64,000 nt of DNA from Diogma glabrata (taxonomy: Eukaryota > Arthropoda > Insecta > Diptera > Cylindrotomidae): the NCBI GenBank assembly GCA_963693315.1, contig OY856188.1, positions 247,021,666 through 247,085,665 of the forward strand. Reading direction: 5' to 3'. The notes under the pieces are model-generated. The model was given only the letters and a program-made list of their open reading frames with translations, made no database searches and was not told the DNA's origin. A program made the position numbers and the translations under genes. Shown one piece after another: positions 11,184 through 22,640 of the stretch (within the stretch, counting starts at the first letter, position 1; the number at the start of each line of letters is the position of its first letter).

Positions 11184-12236
11184 ACTTATGTTAGATAATC
11201 GTATATGAATTCCATTTAACGTAACGAAGACAGACATATATTGATGATTTGGTAACCGAGTGGTAAAGAAGAGACAAAATATATTTTCAAGAATAATAAT
11301 ATAGAATTTTGCTTTTGCTTAATAATAAAATCTAACAAAACAAAATGAATCGAGTAGTCGAGTTGTGGAGGTGGTTTACAGGAATTCAACAAAACCAGCA
11401 AAACCATGAATGTGGTATTATTCTGGATAACCATGGTCTCTTTTTCGTCCTTAAGGAGATGACTACCATATTGATATAATTTGTGCGATTTTTATTCTTC
11501 GTAAAACCAACATATCAAATCAGCCAGTGCTTAGCATTTGCATTTGTATCAAGTATAGATAAAATATAAACATTCTCAAAACATTTACATAATTATTCAA
11601 AATATTTTTTTTTAGCATATACATATCTATAGCAACTATCAATATATCAAATAATTCATCACGATTTTGAGCATGAAAAGAATGAAATCCATTAAAAAAT
11701 GGTAAGAAAGAGAACAATACTGTATAATGAAATAACCAATTAATTATTTGTAAACATAATGCCTAAAGCTATTTTAAAACATTTCCTGATTCACCCACAT
11801 AATCACGAGACTCATCCTTTGCACAATATTATGTTTAAAATTTCTACCAGCAATTATACAATAACTACAACAATCATGTAACAATAAAATAGTTGATTAC
11901 CTCCATACACCAAAAACGCGATCGGCTGAGTACAATTTAAATAACATAAATAAATAATATGTACGAGGAACTAAATGTCAAAGAAAGTATGTATTCTGCA
12001 TTGTAATAACAACAATAAAAATAACTTTACCCCTATATGCACATATATGAAATGTAGAGCATCAACATAAAAAACTGGTGATATGATAACTCACATATTG
12101 TAAATGCATCCATAATAGCAAGCCAGACACGCATGAGTTTTATTTTTATCTATTTTTATTTACATGATTTAATAATTATATTATCAATATTCATATAAAT
12201 ACAATAATAAATAATAACTTAAGCTGGTACTCGTAA
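11184..12236. other. AT-rich region without recognisable gene
   Basis: Nothing coding is recognised. The part next to the LTR-element fragment (11184-11480) might be its 3' non-coding end, but no partner LTR is found in the window. Confidence 0.4.
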
Positions 12237-12245
12237 TATATAAAA
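12237..12245 (+). promoter_or_regulatory. Candidate TATA box
   Basis: TATATAAAA lies 35 bp before the ATG at 12280. In this AT-rich DNA such a match is common by chance. If used, it would leave a 5' UTR of only about a dozen bases. Confidence 0.3.
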
Positions 12246-12279
12246 CTTTAACACATTCGTCGAAAAAGAAAGTGAAATA

Positions 12280-12462
12280 ATGAAAGCATTAACCCGTATG
12301 TATGTTGTTTTGTTATTATTACAACTTACCTACAAGTTTGCTTATCTTGATGATGATGTGATTGTCGTGACATACAATATGAATATGAGAATGAATAAGG
12401 TTTTAGGAGAAAATAAATTGGATTTAAGTCATTTTAAGACGGAAATGTTGGACCCTAATTAA
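12280..12462 (+). CDS. Hypothetical secreted short peptide (60 residues)
   Basis: The product is not recognised. The first ~22 residues look like a signal peptide: a basic N-terminus (MKALTR) followed by MYVVLLLLQLTYKFAYL. The mature part would be short, acidic at first (DDD) and without cysteines. A TATA box lies 35 bp upstream and an AATAAA about 117 bp after the stop, so a complete small transcription unit is conceivable. No neighbour supports a function. It could be chance or a first exon. Confidence is low because it rests only on the signal-like start and the flanking signals. Confidence 0.3.
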   Translation: MKALTRMYVVLLLLQLTYKFAYLDDDVIVVTYNMNMRMNKVLGENKLDLSHFKTEMLDPN

Positions 12463-12578
12463 TGACTTTTAACTGTGGTAAATTAATTTGTTTTGTTTGT
12501 TTGATTCTTGTGTATTTCTTCTTTGTTTGAATTACGCAATTGAAGCGATAGTGCTTGTAGAAAGTGTTTAATGTTTAT

Positions 12579-12584
12579 AATAAA
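12579..12584 (+). terminator. Candidate poly(A) signal AATAAA
   Basis: It lies 117 bp after the stop of the short secreted-peptide frame. Such hexamers are frequent in DNA this rich in A and T. Confidence 0.25.
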
Positions 12585-12599
12585 ATTAATGGATTATGC

Positions 12600-13209
12600 A
12601 AGTTTTTTTTAAAGTCATAGGCTTTTAATTTAGTATCCCAATTGTGAACATTAATGAACATTAGTGAACATTAATTCAGTGTGGGAAAATTTAAAAATAA
12701 AATGTTCTTCTGAGATGAAGAGAAACAAATGTACTAATTAAAATTTGACTGGCAAGGTATACCATGAGATTTGAGGTATCAATTTCGCAAAATTGATACC
12801 AGTTGTTTGTATGCGTAGCCATTGAAATACATTTAAAACCTGATCAGTCTTAAAATTGATATAATCATCTGATCTGACAACTAAGATTTGATTTTTTGTT
12901 ATCTTTGCTTTTTGTGAGATATATTTACTTTAAATTTAAAACTTTATCATAGGCAGAGTAAATATTTCGTTTAAGTATTGTGCTTCTTGCTTACCTACGG
13001 TTTGTTTTACGGTAGGAGAAAAAACTAAATATTTGACTTTCTGTTTGACACGTAAATTATTCGTTTAAATCTTTGAAATAATTGATGTGGTTTTCGCATT
13101 ACATACGTTAATAATAATGCTCATTCCAAGTTTTCAAGCAAGAGCACTATTGCAGTGAAAACGTCAAATATCAGTAAATCACTCAAGTTTGAATTATTTA
13201 ATTATAAAA
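12600..13209. other. AT-rich spacer before the foldback element
   Basis: No gene or repeat is recognised. A short GAACATTA repeat occurs at 12645-12675. Confidence 0.4.
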
Positions 13210-14060
13210 ATGTCACCTAGCTTAATCCCGCCATTTTGAGAAAAAGGAAAATCAAAGATTGTGCTGTATTATGCTACAGTTGTGCAGGATGTTCTCCTTA
13301 GAAAGAATGCCATATCACGGAAGAGAAAAAGTTGGCACGCTGAAACAGTTTTTCGAGCAGAAGCTAGCCCCGCCATTTTGAAAAAACGGAAAAACAAAAG
13401 TTGTCCTGTATTGTGCTCGAGTTGTGCTGGTTGTGCTACTCAGAAACAAATTTCATATCTTTAATAAAAAAATTTTATATCGCTAAAATAATTTTTTCGA
13501 GTAAAAGTTGGCGCCGCCATTTTGGAGAAAATGAAAGAGGCAGGTTGTGCTGTGTTGTGCTAGAGTTGTGCCAGATGTGCTACTCAAAAACAAATTCGTA
13601 CCACCAACAGAATAATTTAAACACGCTAAAACGATTTCTCGCGTTAAAGTTTGCCCCGCTATTTTGAAAAAAAAAAAAAAATAAAAGCAAAGGTTGTGCT
13701 GTATTGTGCTGTGGTTGTGCTGGTTGTGCTACTCATAAATAATTACATACTATCAATGAAAAAAAGTTGTCGCGCTAAAACGACTTTTCAAGCAGAAGTT
13801 AGCCCCGCCTTTAAAAAAAAAAATAAAAAACACAAGTTGTGCTGTATTGTGCTCGAGTTGTGCTGGTTGCGCTACTCAGACAAAAATTTCGTATCACCAG
13901 CAGAACAATTTCATAACACTAACATCATTTCATCCAATAGAACTTAGCCCCGCCATTTTGAAAAAAAGGAAAAATAAAAGGAGCGCTGTATTGTTTTAAA
14001 GTTGTGCTAGTCGTGCTACTCAAAAAAAAACTCGCACCATCAACGAAAAAAGTTGAACAC
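13210..14060 (+). repeat. Left arm, outer six ~145-bp units
   Basis: The unit landmark (consensus GCCCCGCCATTTTGA) occurs at about 13226, 13369, 13511, 13653, 13803 and 13947, i.e. every 142-150 bp. Each unit also has a TTGTGCTGTATTGTGCT segment and a GTTGTGCTACTCA segment. Short frames in this array are artefacts of the repeat. Confidence 0.9.
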
Positions 14061-16020
14061 TGTTAATGCTTCGCATTTCCCTAAAAAGAAAGAAAAGAAT
14101 TAACACTAGTATTTTATATATATTTAAAAAATATTATAATGGAAACTTAACCTAATTTATAGTTGTTGTCCTTGTTTTGTAGTACTTCAATTTTTGCTTC
14201 GCATTTCCTTGAAAAATAGAAAATAGAAATTAGTATTTTATAAATTAACAAATAATATAATATAAACTTAACTTAATTCCAATGTTGTTGTTTATCAGTA
14301 CGTCCATCTGACAATTAATACGTTCTCCACTCAAAATTGGAGAAAGAGAAATATGGTTGCGTTCAGCAGTTTTTATTTGGGATAATATTTTCTTTGAGTA
14401 TGGAACGTATTTTTGTTAAGTTGTCGGACTGATACAAAATTACTATATAAGGTCAGACATTTTTGTGAAAACTTCTTCTCATTTCTTATATTAATTTTAA
14501 GCATCATGTTTGTTAAATTAATTTTTGTGCTGTTAAAAGATAAATGAGTTTAAATAAAAAATAATAAAATAGAAAAATAAAAGTGTTGTATTTTATATGT
14601 CTTTCAATTGACATTTTGTCTTCGTAAATAGGGATTGCGAATGAGAAGTGCTATTATTGCTGTGGAAAACATGTGCTAATTGGAATTTTTCTTTCTAATT
14701 GCAGTTTAATTTTCTGCCATGTTAGGCAGCTGTAATTATATTATTTTAACAATCATTATCATCGAATAAATAGCCTCCATAATAGGCAGATAAAATTTAT
14801 AAGCTTCAAGAATCATCGTATATTGTAAAAACTTGCTGGCTGTATATTTATGTATAATTGAACAACTTCGGAATCATCGTATTGTATAATAATTTTCTGC
14901 CTGTTAGGCAGATATAAATAATCAACGTCAGAATCATCGTATTGTATAATAGTTTTCTGCAATATTAGCCAGCTGTTATTGTATTGTTTTAATAGTCATT
15001 ATCCTCGAGTGAATAGCTGCCATAGGCAGCATAGGCAAATAAAATTAGGCAAGCAGGTTAGGCAATAAGCAGCAATAAGCAAGCAGGTTAGGCAAATAAA
15101 ATTAAACAACTTCAAAATTCATTGTATCGTATAATAAGTGTCAGCCATGTTCAGCAGCTGTAATTTTTGTTTAAAGAATCATTACCATCGAATGAATAGC
15201 TGCATGTTATGCAGATAAAATTGATTAGCTTCAAGAATCATCGCCTATTGTAACAACTTGCTGGCGGCTGTATATACATATAATTGAACTACTTTTGAAT
15301 CATCGTATCGTCTAATAAGCTTCTGCCATGTTAGGTAGATAAAATTCTATTGTTTAAATAATTATTGTCATCGAGTGAATAGCTGTTATGTTAGGCAGAT
15401 AAAATTAATCAACTTTAAAATCATCGTATCGTATAATAATTTTCTACCATGTTAGGCAGCTGTAATTGATTAGCTTAAAAAAAAATCATCGTATATTGTA
15501 AATAACTAGCTGCCATGTTAGGCAGACATATTTGATCAACTACAGAATCATCGTCTTGTATAATAGTTTTCTTCTGCCATGTCAGGTGGAGACAATTGAA
15601 CAACATTGAAAAATCATCGTCCATATATCTAATTAAATAATTTCACAGTCATCAGACATTATCATATTTTCCTACCATGTTAGGCAGCTGTAATTATATT
15701 ATTTTAATAATCATTATCATCAAAATAAATAGCTGCCATGTTAGGCAGATGGATTTGAACAACTTCAAAAATCATCTTATATTCTTATATTGTCTAGTTA
15801 GAATTATCAATTCTTCGCATTTTGTGTACCAGCAACGGTGTCATTCATTGAAGTCAAACCAATAACATTGTTCAGTGGGTTGACGAAATGTCTGCTCTGT
15901 CAAGCAGGCATCATCGATCGAAAAGTTTATGTATTGCGGCTCCAATGATCTCGTCGACCATCGAAGATCAAGTTTAAGAATAAAATACAGTCCACTGCCG
16001 TTTTGGATGCCGCAGTTACA
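14061..16020. mobile_element. 1,960-bp insertion with TG...CA ends and 5-bp target duplication
   Basis: The insertion starts TGTTAATGCT and ends CGCAGTTACA, and is flanked by AACAC at 14056-14060 and 16021-16025. The opposite arm of the foldback element supplies the uninterrupted arrangement of the target, confirming the boundaries. A TATA-like CTATATAAGG at about 14445 followed by AATAAAA motifs near 14565 looks like an LTR promoter and poly(A) region. A solitary LTR or a small LTR-type element fits best. No coding frame is seen. Confidence 0.65.
14700..15780. repeat. Degenerate tandem repeats with GTTAGGCAG motif
   Basis: Segments reading CTGCCATGTTAGGCAG and ATCATCGTATTGTATAATA alternate about a dozen times at irregular spacing (roughly 60-120 bp). 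They lie entirely within the 1,960-bp insertion and are absent elsewhere in the window. The motif GCTGCCATGTTAGGCAG is itself partly palindromic. Confidence 0.75.
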
Positions 16021-16425
16021 AACACGTTAAAACGATTTTTCGCGTAGAAGTTGGTTCCGCCATTTAACAAAAAAGAAGGTTGTGCTGTATAGTACCATAG
16101 TTGTGCTGGATGTGTGTTACTCAGGAAGAATTCCATATCACCAATGAATAAAAGGTGGTGCGGGTACATAGTTTTACGGGCAGAAAGCTTTAAAGCAGAA
16201 GTTAGCTCCGCCATTTTGCAAAAACTGACAAGCAAAGGTCGTCCTGTATTGCTCTAGCGTTGTGCTGGTTGTGCTACTCACAAAGAACTCCATACTACCA
16301 ATGCAAAATATCTGGTACGCTAAACCGATCTTTCGAGCAGAAGTTAGCCCCGTCGTTTTGCGAAAAAATAAAAAACAAAAGTTTTGTAAGTAGTGATATG
16401 AAATGTTTTTGAGCTGGCTGCTTAA
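16021..16425 (+). repeat. Left arm, inner three ~145-bp units
   Basis: Landmarks lie at about 16050, 16204 and 16348. The innermost unit (GTTTTGTAAGTAGTGATATG at 16380) pairs with the inverted copy at 16595-16620, so the palindrome centre is near 16500. Confidence 0.85.
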
Positions 16426-16574
16426 AAAGAGACTATATATAACCAATGGAAAATATTTTTACGCCAGCATAATCTTTTCTTGTAGGAATCAGTGTAAGCA
16501 TTAATTTATTAGTACTTATACTATAAGTGACATCTGGTGTCCGATAGCCTAAATTAATGTTGCATGTCGCACCA

Positions 16575-17889
16575 GCTCAAAAAAATTTCATATCACTGCC
16601 TACAAAACTTTTGTTTTTCATTTTTTCGAAAACTACAGGGCTAACTACTACTCGAAAAATTGTTTTAGCGTGCCAAATGTTTTGCATTGGTAGTATGGAA
16701 TTTTTTTGAGTAGCACAACCAGCACTACCCTAGAGCAATACAGAACAACCTTTGCTTTTCAGTTTATGCAAAATGGCTGGGCTAACATCTGCTTATAGTC
16801 TTCTGCTCGAAAAACTATGTTAGCGCACCACCTTTTATTCATTGGTGATATGGAAGTCTTCCTGAGTAGCACATCCAGCACAACTATGGTACAATACAGC
16901 ACAACTTTCTTTTTTTTCTTATTCTTTGTAAAATGGCGGGGCTAGCTTCTACGCGAAAACTCGCTTTTACATGTTCAAATTTTTCCGTTGGTAGTGCGAA
17001 TTTATTTTTGAGTAGCACAACTAACACAACTTTAACACAATACAGTGCTCCTTTTGTTTTTTATTTTTTCCAATATGACGGGGCTAACTTCTATTCGATG
17101 AAATGATGTTAGCGTTATAAAATTATTCGGCTAGTGATACGAAATTTTTGTCTGAGTAGCATAACCAGCACAACTCAAGCACAAATGGCGGTACTAACTT
17201 TGCTCGAAAAATCTGTTTAGTCTGCCAACATTTATTTATTGATTATATACAACTTTTTCTGAGTAGCACAACCAGCCCAACTAAAGCACAATACAGAACA
17301 ATCTTTGCTTTGCATTTGTTTCAAAACTGTGGGGCTAACTTCTGCTTAACCTTCTGCTCGAAGATATCCTTCTGCTCGAAAAATCGTTTTAGCGTGCCAA
17401 CTTTTATTCATTGTTGATATGTGATTCTTTTTGAGAAGCACATCCAGAACGAGTGTAGCACAATATAGCACAACCTAAAACTGTTTTAGCGTGTTTTAAT
17501 GCTTCCGTTGGTGGTACGATATTTTTTTTAGTAGCACAACCAGCACAACTTTAACACAATACATCTCTTCTTTTGTTTTTCATTTTTTCCAAATGGCTAG
17601 CTTTTATTCGAACAACTGATATTAACTTTTTAAAAATTTTCTGTTAGGGTTACGAAATTTTTGTCTAAGTAGCACAACCAGTACAACTCGAGTACAATAC
17701 AGCACAGCTTTTGCTTTCCATTTTTTCAAAATGGCGGGGATAGCTTCTGCTCCAAAAATTGTTTCAACTTTTTTTCATTGATAATATGGAATTATTTCTG
17801 AGTAGCACATCTAGTACAACTGTAGCCCAATCCAGCACAATCTGTCTTTTTCATTTCTCTCAAAATGGCGGGGCTAAGCTAGGTGACAT
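16575..17889 (-). repeat. Right arm, about nine ~145-bp units in inverted orientation
   Basis: Landmarks (complement of the left-arm motif, e.g. AAAATGGCGGGGCTAGC) lie near 16624, 16770, 16930, 17070, 17185, 17325, 17595, 17730 and 17865; one unit near 17465 is reduced. The number and order match the two pieces of the left arm combined. Confidence 0.85.
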
Positions 17890-18843
17890 CATATGTGTGT
17901 AGTTTTATTATGTTTTGGGTAAAACGCTAAGTTTTTATAAAAATCGAAAAAAGAAAAAAAATGTTAATTTTGGGTTTCGCCAACTTTGAAAATTAAATTT
18001 TTGGAAAATTAAAACTAAAACATTTCATGTAAAATAAATTTTCAGACATTTTAAACAAGAAAAAAGTTCAATCGAATCGGTAATGTTGTTTTTAGTAAAT
18101 GGCGCAAAGTACAAACAATTTCAAACTAAAAGTATATTATGTTATATGTAGGACCGGCAGTCTATTGCCCTGGAAGGCTTCAATATTTTTAGTAACGATG
18201 CGGTATTGAGGGGGGGGGAGGGGTGTGTGCATATATATCATATCTACAATTACGAAGTAATTGTTTCATGGTGTGCGATGGCGCTAGGTGTGCGTTTTGA
18301 TCTACCCAGCCTCTAATCTTTTGAATAAACATGCACTGAAAAAAACATGTCCTATTTCCAATCGAAATGCAATTGTCTCAACCTCACCGTGCGGTCACAT
18401 ATGGCGAATCAAACTACGAAATTGCTTCAACAACTCTACAATTATAAATCGATGAAGTTGAGACAATCACACGAAATATTTATGTGAAAATAAAATATAG
18501 TTCAATTAATCTCAAATACTTAAACTTTAAAATGAAAAATTCATGATATAAGGCCAAAGAAAATTTTTTTCAGGGAAATAGTTATTATCTTTATTCAACT
18601 ACTGTTATATTGGATATAACACTTTATATTTTAAATAAACCTCATTCTGTTATTAGGAAAATGTTATCGTGTAGTTGTCCCAATCACAGTGAAATTATTG
18701 TGCCAGTATTTTTAACGACACAGTGCCAGTATTTTTAACGACAAGATTCGATATACGTGTTTGCTGTTACTTATAAAGATTTAAATAAAATAAACTAGAA
18801 AAAATTGACAGATTATGAGAACAGTTTATAATGGGACCAGATT
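17890..18843. other. Unannotated DNA between foldback element and LINE
   Basis: No gene is recognised. There is a G-rich run (G9-A-G4) around 18210-18223. A 20-bp stretch containing CAGTGCCAGTATTTTTAACGACA is duplicated in tandem near 18700-18745. Confidence 0.4.
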
Positions 18844-19212
18844 TCATAGTGATGAAATCAAAAGTATGTACTCGTCTAAGAAACAAAGCAACGTCTCTAA
18901 AACACAAATCACGATTTGAATTTTTGAACTAAAAACATGATTCGAATTTGCCATCTTATTCGGAGCCTTGGAAGAGCCAAACATTCTACCACAATGTGAG
19001 GGACTGTTTTCTCCTTTAAAAACTAAGCAGCATGTTGAATCATTTTGTACTCGAAGCCGTACCATATGTTTGTTCACAAGATGATGACCTGCTAGTAGTC
19101 CCACCATTAGCTGCAGTCTGACCAAGTCAGATTTAACAGGAACTTTGTGGTTTGCTGGGTCAACTCTGTAGTGAACATCTTGGAGACCTTGCAACCTTAT
19201 GCGCTCCGCCAT
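18844..19212 (-). pseudogene. C-terminal region after LINE RNase H
   Basis: The frame includes VRLQLMVGLLAGHHLVNKHMVRLRVQNDSTC, the conserved segment that follows RNase H in these LINEs, here in a shifted frame relative to the RNase H and without the usual cysteine-histidine pattern after it. The 3' end of the element must lie near 18840. Confidence 0.6.
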
Positions 19213-19763
19213 TGAGAGTTACTGCACCGAAATAGAAGTTGTTCGTTAAGCGATTTTATCCTACCGGCGGAGCTTTTTGCTAAATCATTAGCTTTTTCGT
19301 TCCCGAGATTCCCACTATGCCCTGGTGTCCATATCTGTGATATGCTGTTCTTGAGCCCGAGATAATTCAAGGACCTAGAACATTCTTGCACTATTTTTGA
19401 CTTGATAGTGTAGTTTTCCAGTGCTTTAAGAGCAGCCTGGTTATCAGTAAAAATGTTATTGACCTTGCCAGTCTACATAAGCTCCTTTGCTCATTTTGAT
19501 GGTTCATTTAAGGCGAGTACCTCAGCCTGAAAGACTGTGCAGTATTCGCCAAGTGGAATTTTCAGCCAAAGATCTTCATTACTGAAGTAAACCGCAGCTC
19601 CTGCACCATTTTCAGTGAGCGATCCATCTGTGTAGATGTCCAACGTGTTAGCCGCACGGTAAAATAAAAAATCAGTTGAGGACTGGTCCTTTATCGGGAT
19701 TACAACACTATACTGCTTGTGAAAGGTAGTTAGAGGTACTGTGTCATCAGTCGGCATGGACAA
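19197..19763 (-). pseudogene. LINE-encoded RNase H
   Basis: DIYTDGSLTENGAGAAVYF, GEYCTVFQAEVLAL and, after a break, IWTPGHSGNLGNEKANDLAKSS are the catalytic Asp, Glu and His/Asp motifs of RNase H. The domain is split over two frames (19763-19491 and 19391-19197). RNase H at the C-terminus is characteristic of I-group LINEs. Confidence 0.8.
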
Positions 19764-19802
19764 ATCTGTCAGATGTTCTTCCAGATTCCTCCATAGAGCT
19801 TT

Positions 19803-20306
19803 TTAATTGTTCCTACAGCCCCTGGCGTTTCCCAGGAGTTTGAGCCTTTTTGTAGCCATAAGTGCTCCATTTTTACAAATAAATGCAAGGCAGGAAGCCA
19901 TAATAAGTCCTGCAGACCCACTGTGGGCGTTGTCCTGAAAGCACTTGTGATACATAAGCAAGCAACCCTTCATCAGCAACGCTTCACACCTACCTTGATT
20001 GTGGTGTTGTACTTCGTGTGAATAAACAGACATCGATCTTTCTGGATATTTGTATGGCTCAAAGGAGCCGATAGCCCAAGATGGAGTCTCTGGCAATACA
20101 ACTCTTTTTGCCATTATCCAGTCCATTCGGTTTGGTTGTTCCCTATTTTCCGCGGCTGTATCCTGAGGAATCTCTACAAGTACACCGGCAGGGAAATGGT
20201 GTTGAAACAGTGCTGTATAAGTTTCTTTATTTGAAGATGTGTGAGTATCATTAGATAATTTAATATTATTCAGTCTCGCTAAAGGATCCTTTTTCAAGGC
20301 CCTCAT
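19803..20306 (-). pseudogene. Reverse transcriptase N-terminal remnant joined to later sequence
   Basis: The frame holds LARLNNIKLSND, YTALFQHHFPAGVL and KRVVLPETPSWAIGSFEPYKYP, the finger region seen before the catalytic domain in I/R1-type enzymes. It then jumps to sequence normally found just before RNase H (AHSGSAGLIMASC, LLGNARGCRNN). This open junction marks an internal deletion of the catalytic palm. Confidence 0.6.
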
Positions 20307-20405
20307 TACTGCTGCACCTTTTGTGATAGTCTCAAACGACTTCCAGTGCTTATCATAAGACTTCTTCTATGATTTACGAATAGGCCTTTTGAAAAGTTTC
20401 AGAGC

Positions 20406-21507
20406 CTAATCAGCTTTATCGTGAGTTTTCAATGCTCTGTTCAGAAGTTTCTTGGATCTTTGTCTGAGTTTATCAAGGTTATTGTTCCACCAAACTGACT
20501 TGTGAGCACTTCGTTTCGGAGACGAGCTCTCGAAAGCCCAGACTAACAGATCGTTGAGCTGGTCAACGCCTTGTTCAATAGCTCGGACTTTGAAAATGCT
20601 TTCACTGGCCGGTTCTTCCTCCACAATGCCCCTAAAGCACACCCAATCCAAATTCCGGTAGTCGCGGTCCTTGGCTTGGATCGCCTTTACAAGAAAGTCT
20701 ATATCTCTATGATCGCCATGGGTATATCCGTAGACAGTCTCCAGCGACTGATGTCTTCTAGAAGAGGTCAGGATCATAGAGTGATATCCATAGTTTCTTG
20801 CCTTCAGGAGTTAACAAAAGTATGCTCTCCTCCAGAATTTAGAGTTTCCAAATTAGGCAATTAGGCGTTTCCAATTAGTAGGCAAGTACTCTAAGAGAGA
20901 CTAGCCTCTGCTGTTATTATTGGTACATCCCCAACTTACGTGATGTGAATTGGCATCACAGCCGACTATGATATCCAGGTTTTTGTGATTAGCATACTCA
21001 ACCACAAAAGATAGGCAGACACAGTGAGTATCCACCTTTTTCCGTAGTTGTTCCACAACTAAGCATTTCTACGGTTGAATCACATGAGGATAGCTCAGCC
21101 AGAAGTTGCATATCAAGACTTTAGCGTGGTGCTATGTAGGTTCTGGTTTTGTTGTCAGGGGGTCCTGACAAAACCTTATACATAATGTCCTAGCCCTCCT
21201 ATGAAAGACCGGCTTTTCTGTTTTTAATGATGTAGGGCTCTTGAATTATTAATACTTTTGTGTGCAACTTTTTAGAAAGTGAAGCCATGAGATTATATGA
21301 CCTACTTATGCTATGTTGCAGATTGATTTGTCGCAACTCAAGTTTATCCACTGCCATCATAACAGTGATATTTGCTTTTGTTTTCAAGTGTGATCTAATA
21401 AAGTTAACATTTACTGAGCCGCACATGAAGATAAGTTTCACTTTTCGATTAGATATTGCTCGCACTTTCTTCATCGAAAAGAATGTACAAGAGGTTTCCT
21501 TCAACAT
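20406..21507 (-). pseudogene. LINE endonuclease, broken into several frames
   Basis: The start of the domain is visible as LRQINLQHSISRSYNLMASL and VLIIQEPYIIKN (catalytic Glu motif). About 20990-20890 reads NLDIIVGCDANSHHVSWG across frames, the GCDANSHH motif of I/R1-type endonucleases. The end of the domain and linker are in frame 20777-20406 (KSVWWNNNLDKLRQRSKKLLNRA). Stops and shifts exclude function. Confidence 0.7.
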
Positions 21508-21956
21508 AGCTTTTATCCTTAGCCAATTTCTTCCCGCCGTTCGATCGTATCCTCTATTTAGAACTATTCAAGCCATTTTGACGTCCGAGACCACCCAATA
21601 AAGCCGTTTCAGATTGTCTTTGACATGAAATCCAGATTTTGGCCAGGTGCGTCTTAAGGAGATCATACAACGAGTTCCTGTTTGTTTCAGCATATCTTCA
21701 AACAGGCGTTACTGGATCAAATTCTTTTGTTCATGGCTAATACTTCCATTATTAGTTTCAACAATTCCAAGTTAAGCCAAGTCCCTTGGCTGCACTAGCA
21801 TGCAACATTGATGCAACCTTGTTCGGACGCGTCGTTGTCGTCTACTTCGATGGAATCTTTGAGACATTATCCGCTTTTGTGCTTCAAGACCTCTGGGTGA
21901 GTCGTGTCGTCGTCCCCTTGTATAGGATTTGGACTTCCTTCACAGGTAGCCCTATT

Positions 21957-22640
21957 ATTTTTTTTTTTTTAATAAAATGTGTTGTGTAGTAGGAATTACA
22001 ATATGTGTCACAAAAACACATAAAAACCTTTTAAGACCAAGGTCCCACAACAACATACGTTCAAAGGTGTTGATGGACGTAAATCTTTCTTTTTTGTTTT
22101 TTTGTTTTTTATATTTTTTGTTAAAAAATGGATAACTAAACAAAAAATCCTATCACTGATAAAATATGACATAGGCCAATATTTTATGAAAGAATAGAGA
22201 AAATAAAAGTAAATTAAAAATTAAATAGCAAATTTTTACAAAAATTTGCTGAAACAAAACAGAAATGTTGTTGCCAATAATCCAGCCGGTTGCATATTCC
22301 TTGATCCTGTGACGCACTGTCTTTCTTAAAGGTTAAAGCCCACACATAGTTATATGAAGGCTCGTTTCTTCAAGAAAGCAATAGCGTCTCATCATCAAGG
22401 ATTATTTCACAGCTAAGATTGAGGGCGCTACCGTTGACTGAATACAGTTCATCCGCCACCACCCCTAAGATGTCACCTTGGCTAGTGATATATCACTGCT
22501 ATTGCCAGTGGTATGTGATATCTTACGTTAACTCGTATGTCAATAGCAGGGACTGGAGTACGCGGGGTTGTCATACCCGTAGATCAAAAATAAAAAAAAA
22601 ATAAAAAAAAACAATAAAAACTGATCCCTCCATGCGGAGA
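21957..22640 (-). mobile_element. Short internally deleted LINE derivative
   Basis: The T run at 21957-21970 is the tail. The element then follows the same order as at 497-1087 and runs on to the 5' end CGCATGGAGGGATCAG (read on the minus strand; plus 22622-22640). Both ends match the large LINE at 1910-5551 but the whole coding region is absent. CTATTA precedes the tail (21951-21956) and recurs just after the other end (about 22642-22648), a possible short target duplication. Confidence 0.8.

Larger units (their letters stand above)
13210..17889. mobile_element. Foldback transposon with arms built of ~145-bp units
   Basis: Both ends carry ATGTCACCTAGCTTA, inverted relative to each other (13210 and 17889). 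The arms consist of ~145-bp units marked by GCCCCGCCATTTTG. Six units lie on the plus strand at 13221-14060, three more at 16021-16425, and about nine in inverted orientation at 16575-17889, with a ~150-bp centre. Without the 1,960-bp insertion the element would be about 2.7 kb of nearly pure palindrome. This is the architecture of Drosophila FB foldback elements, although no FB sequence similarity is claimed. No transposase frame is seen. No clear target duplication is visible at the outer ends. Confidence 0.8.
18844..21956 (-). mobile_element. I-type LINE with RNase H, core reverse transcriptase lost
   Basis: On the minus strand, the order is a gag-like remnant (21956-21600), endonuclease (about 21330-20400), reverse transcriptase N-terminal remnant (20306-20000), RNase H (19763-19197) and a C-terminal region (19212-18844). 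The palm of the reverse transcriptase, including any YADD motif, is missing between SFEPYKYP and the RNase H. Multiple frameshifts are present. A short LINE derivative is inserted at its upstream side (21957-22640) and further gag-like sequence may continue beyond it. Confidence 0.75.

Noticed and set aside
13261..13947. Cysteine-rich short frames (VLCSSCAGC type), also at 15927-16446
   Set aside because: They come from the TTGTGCT-rich ~145-bp units of the foldback element and shift frame between units.
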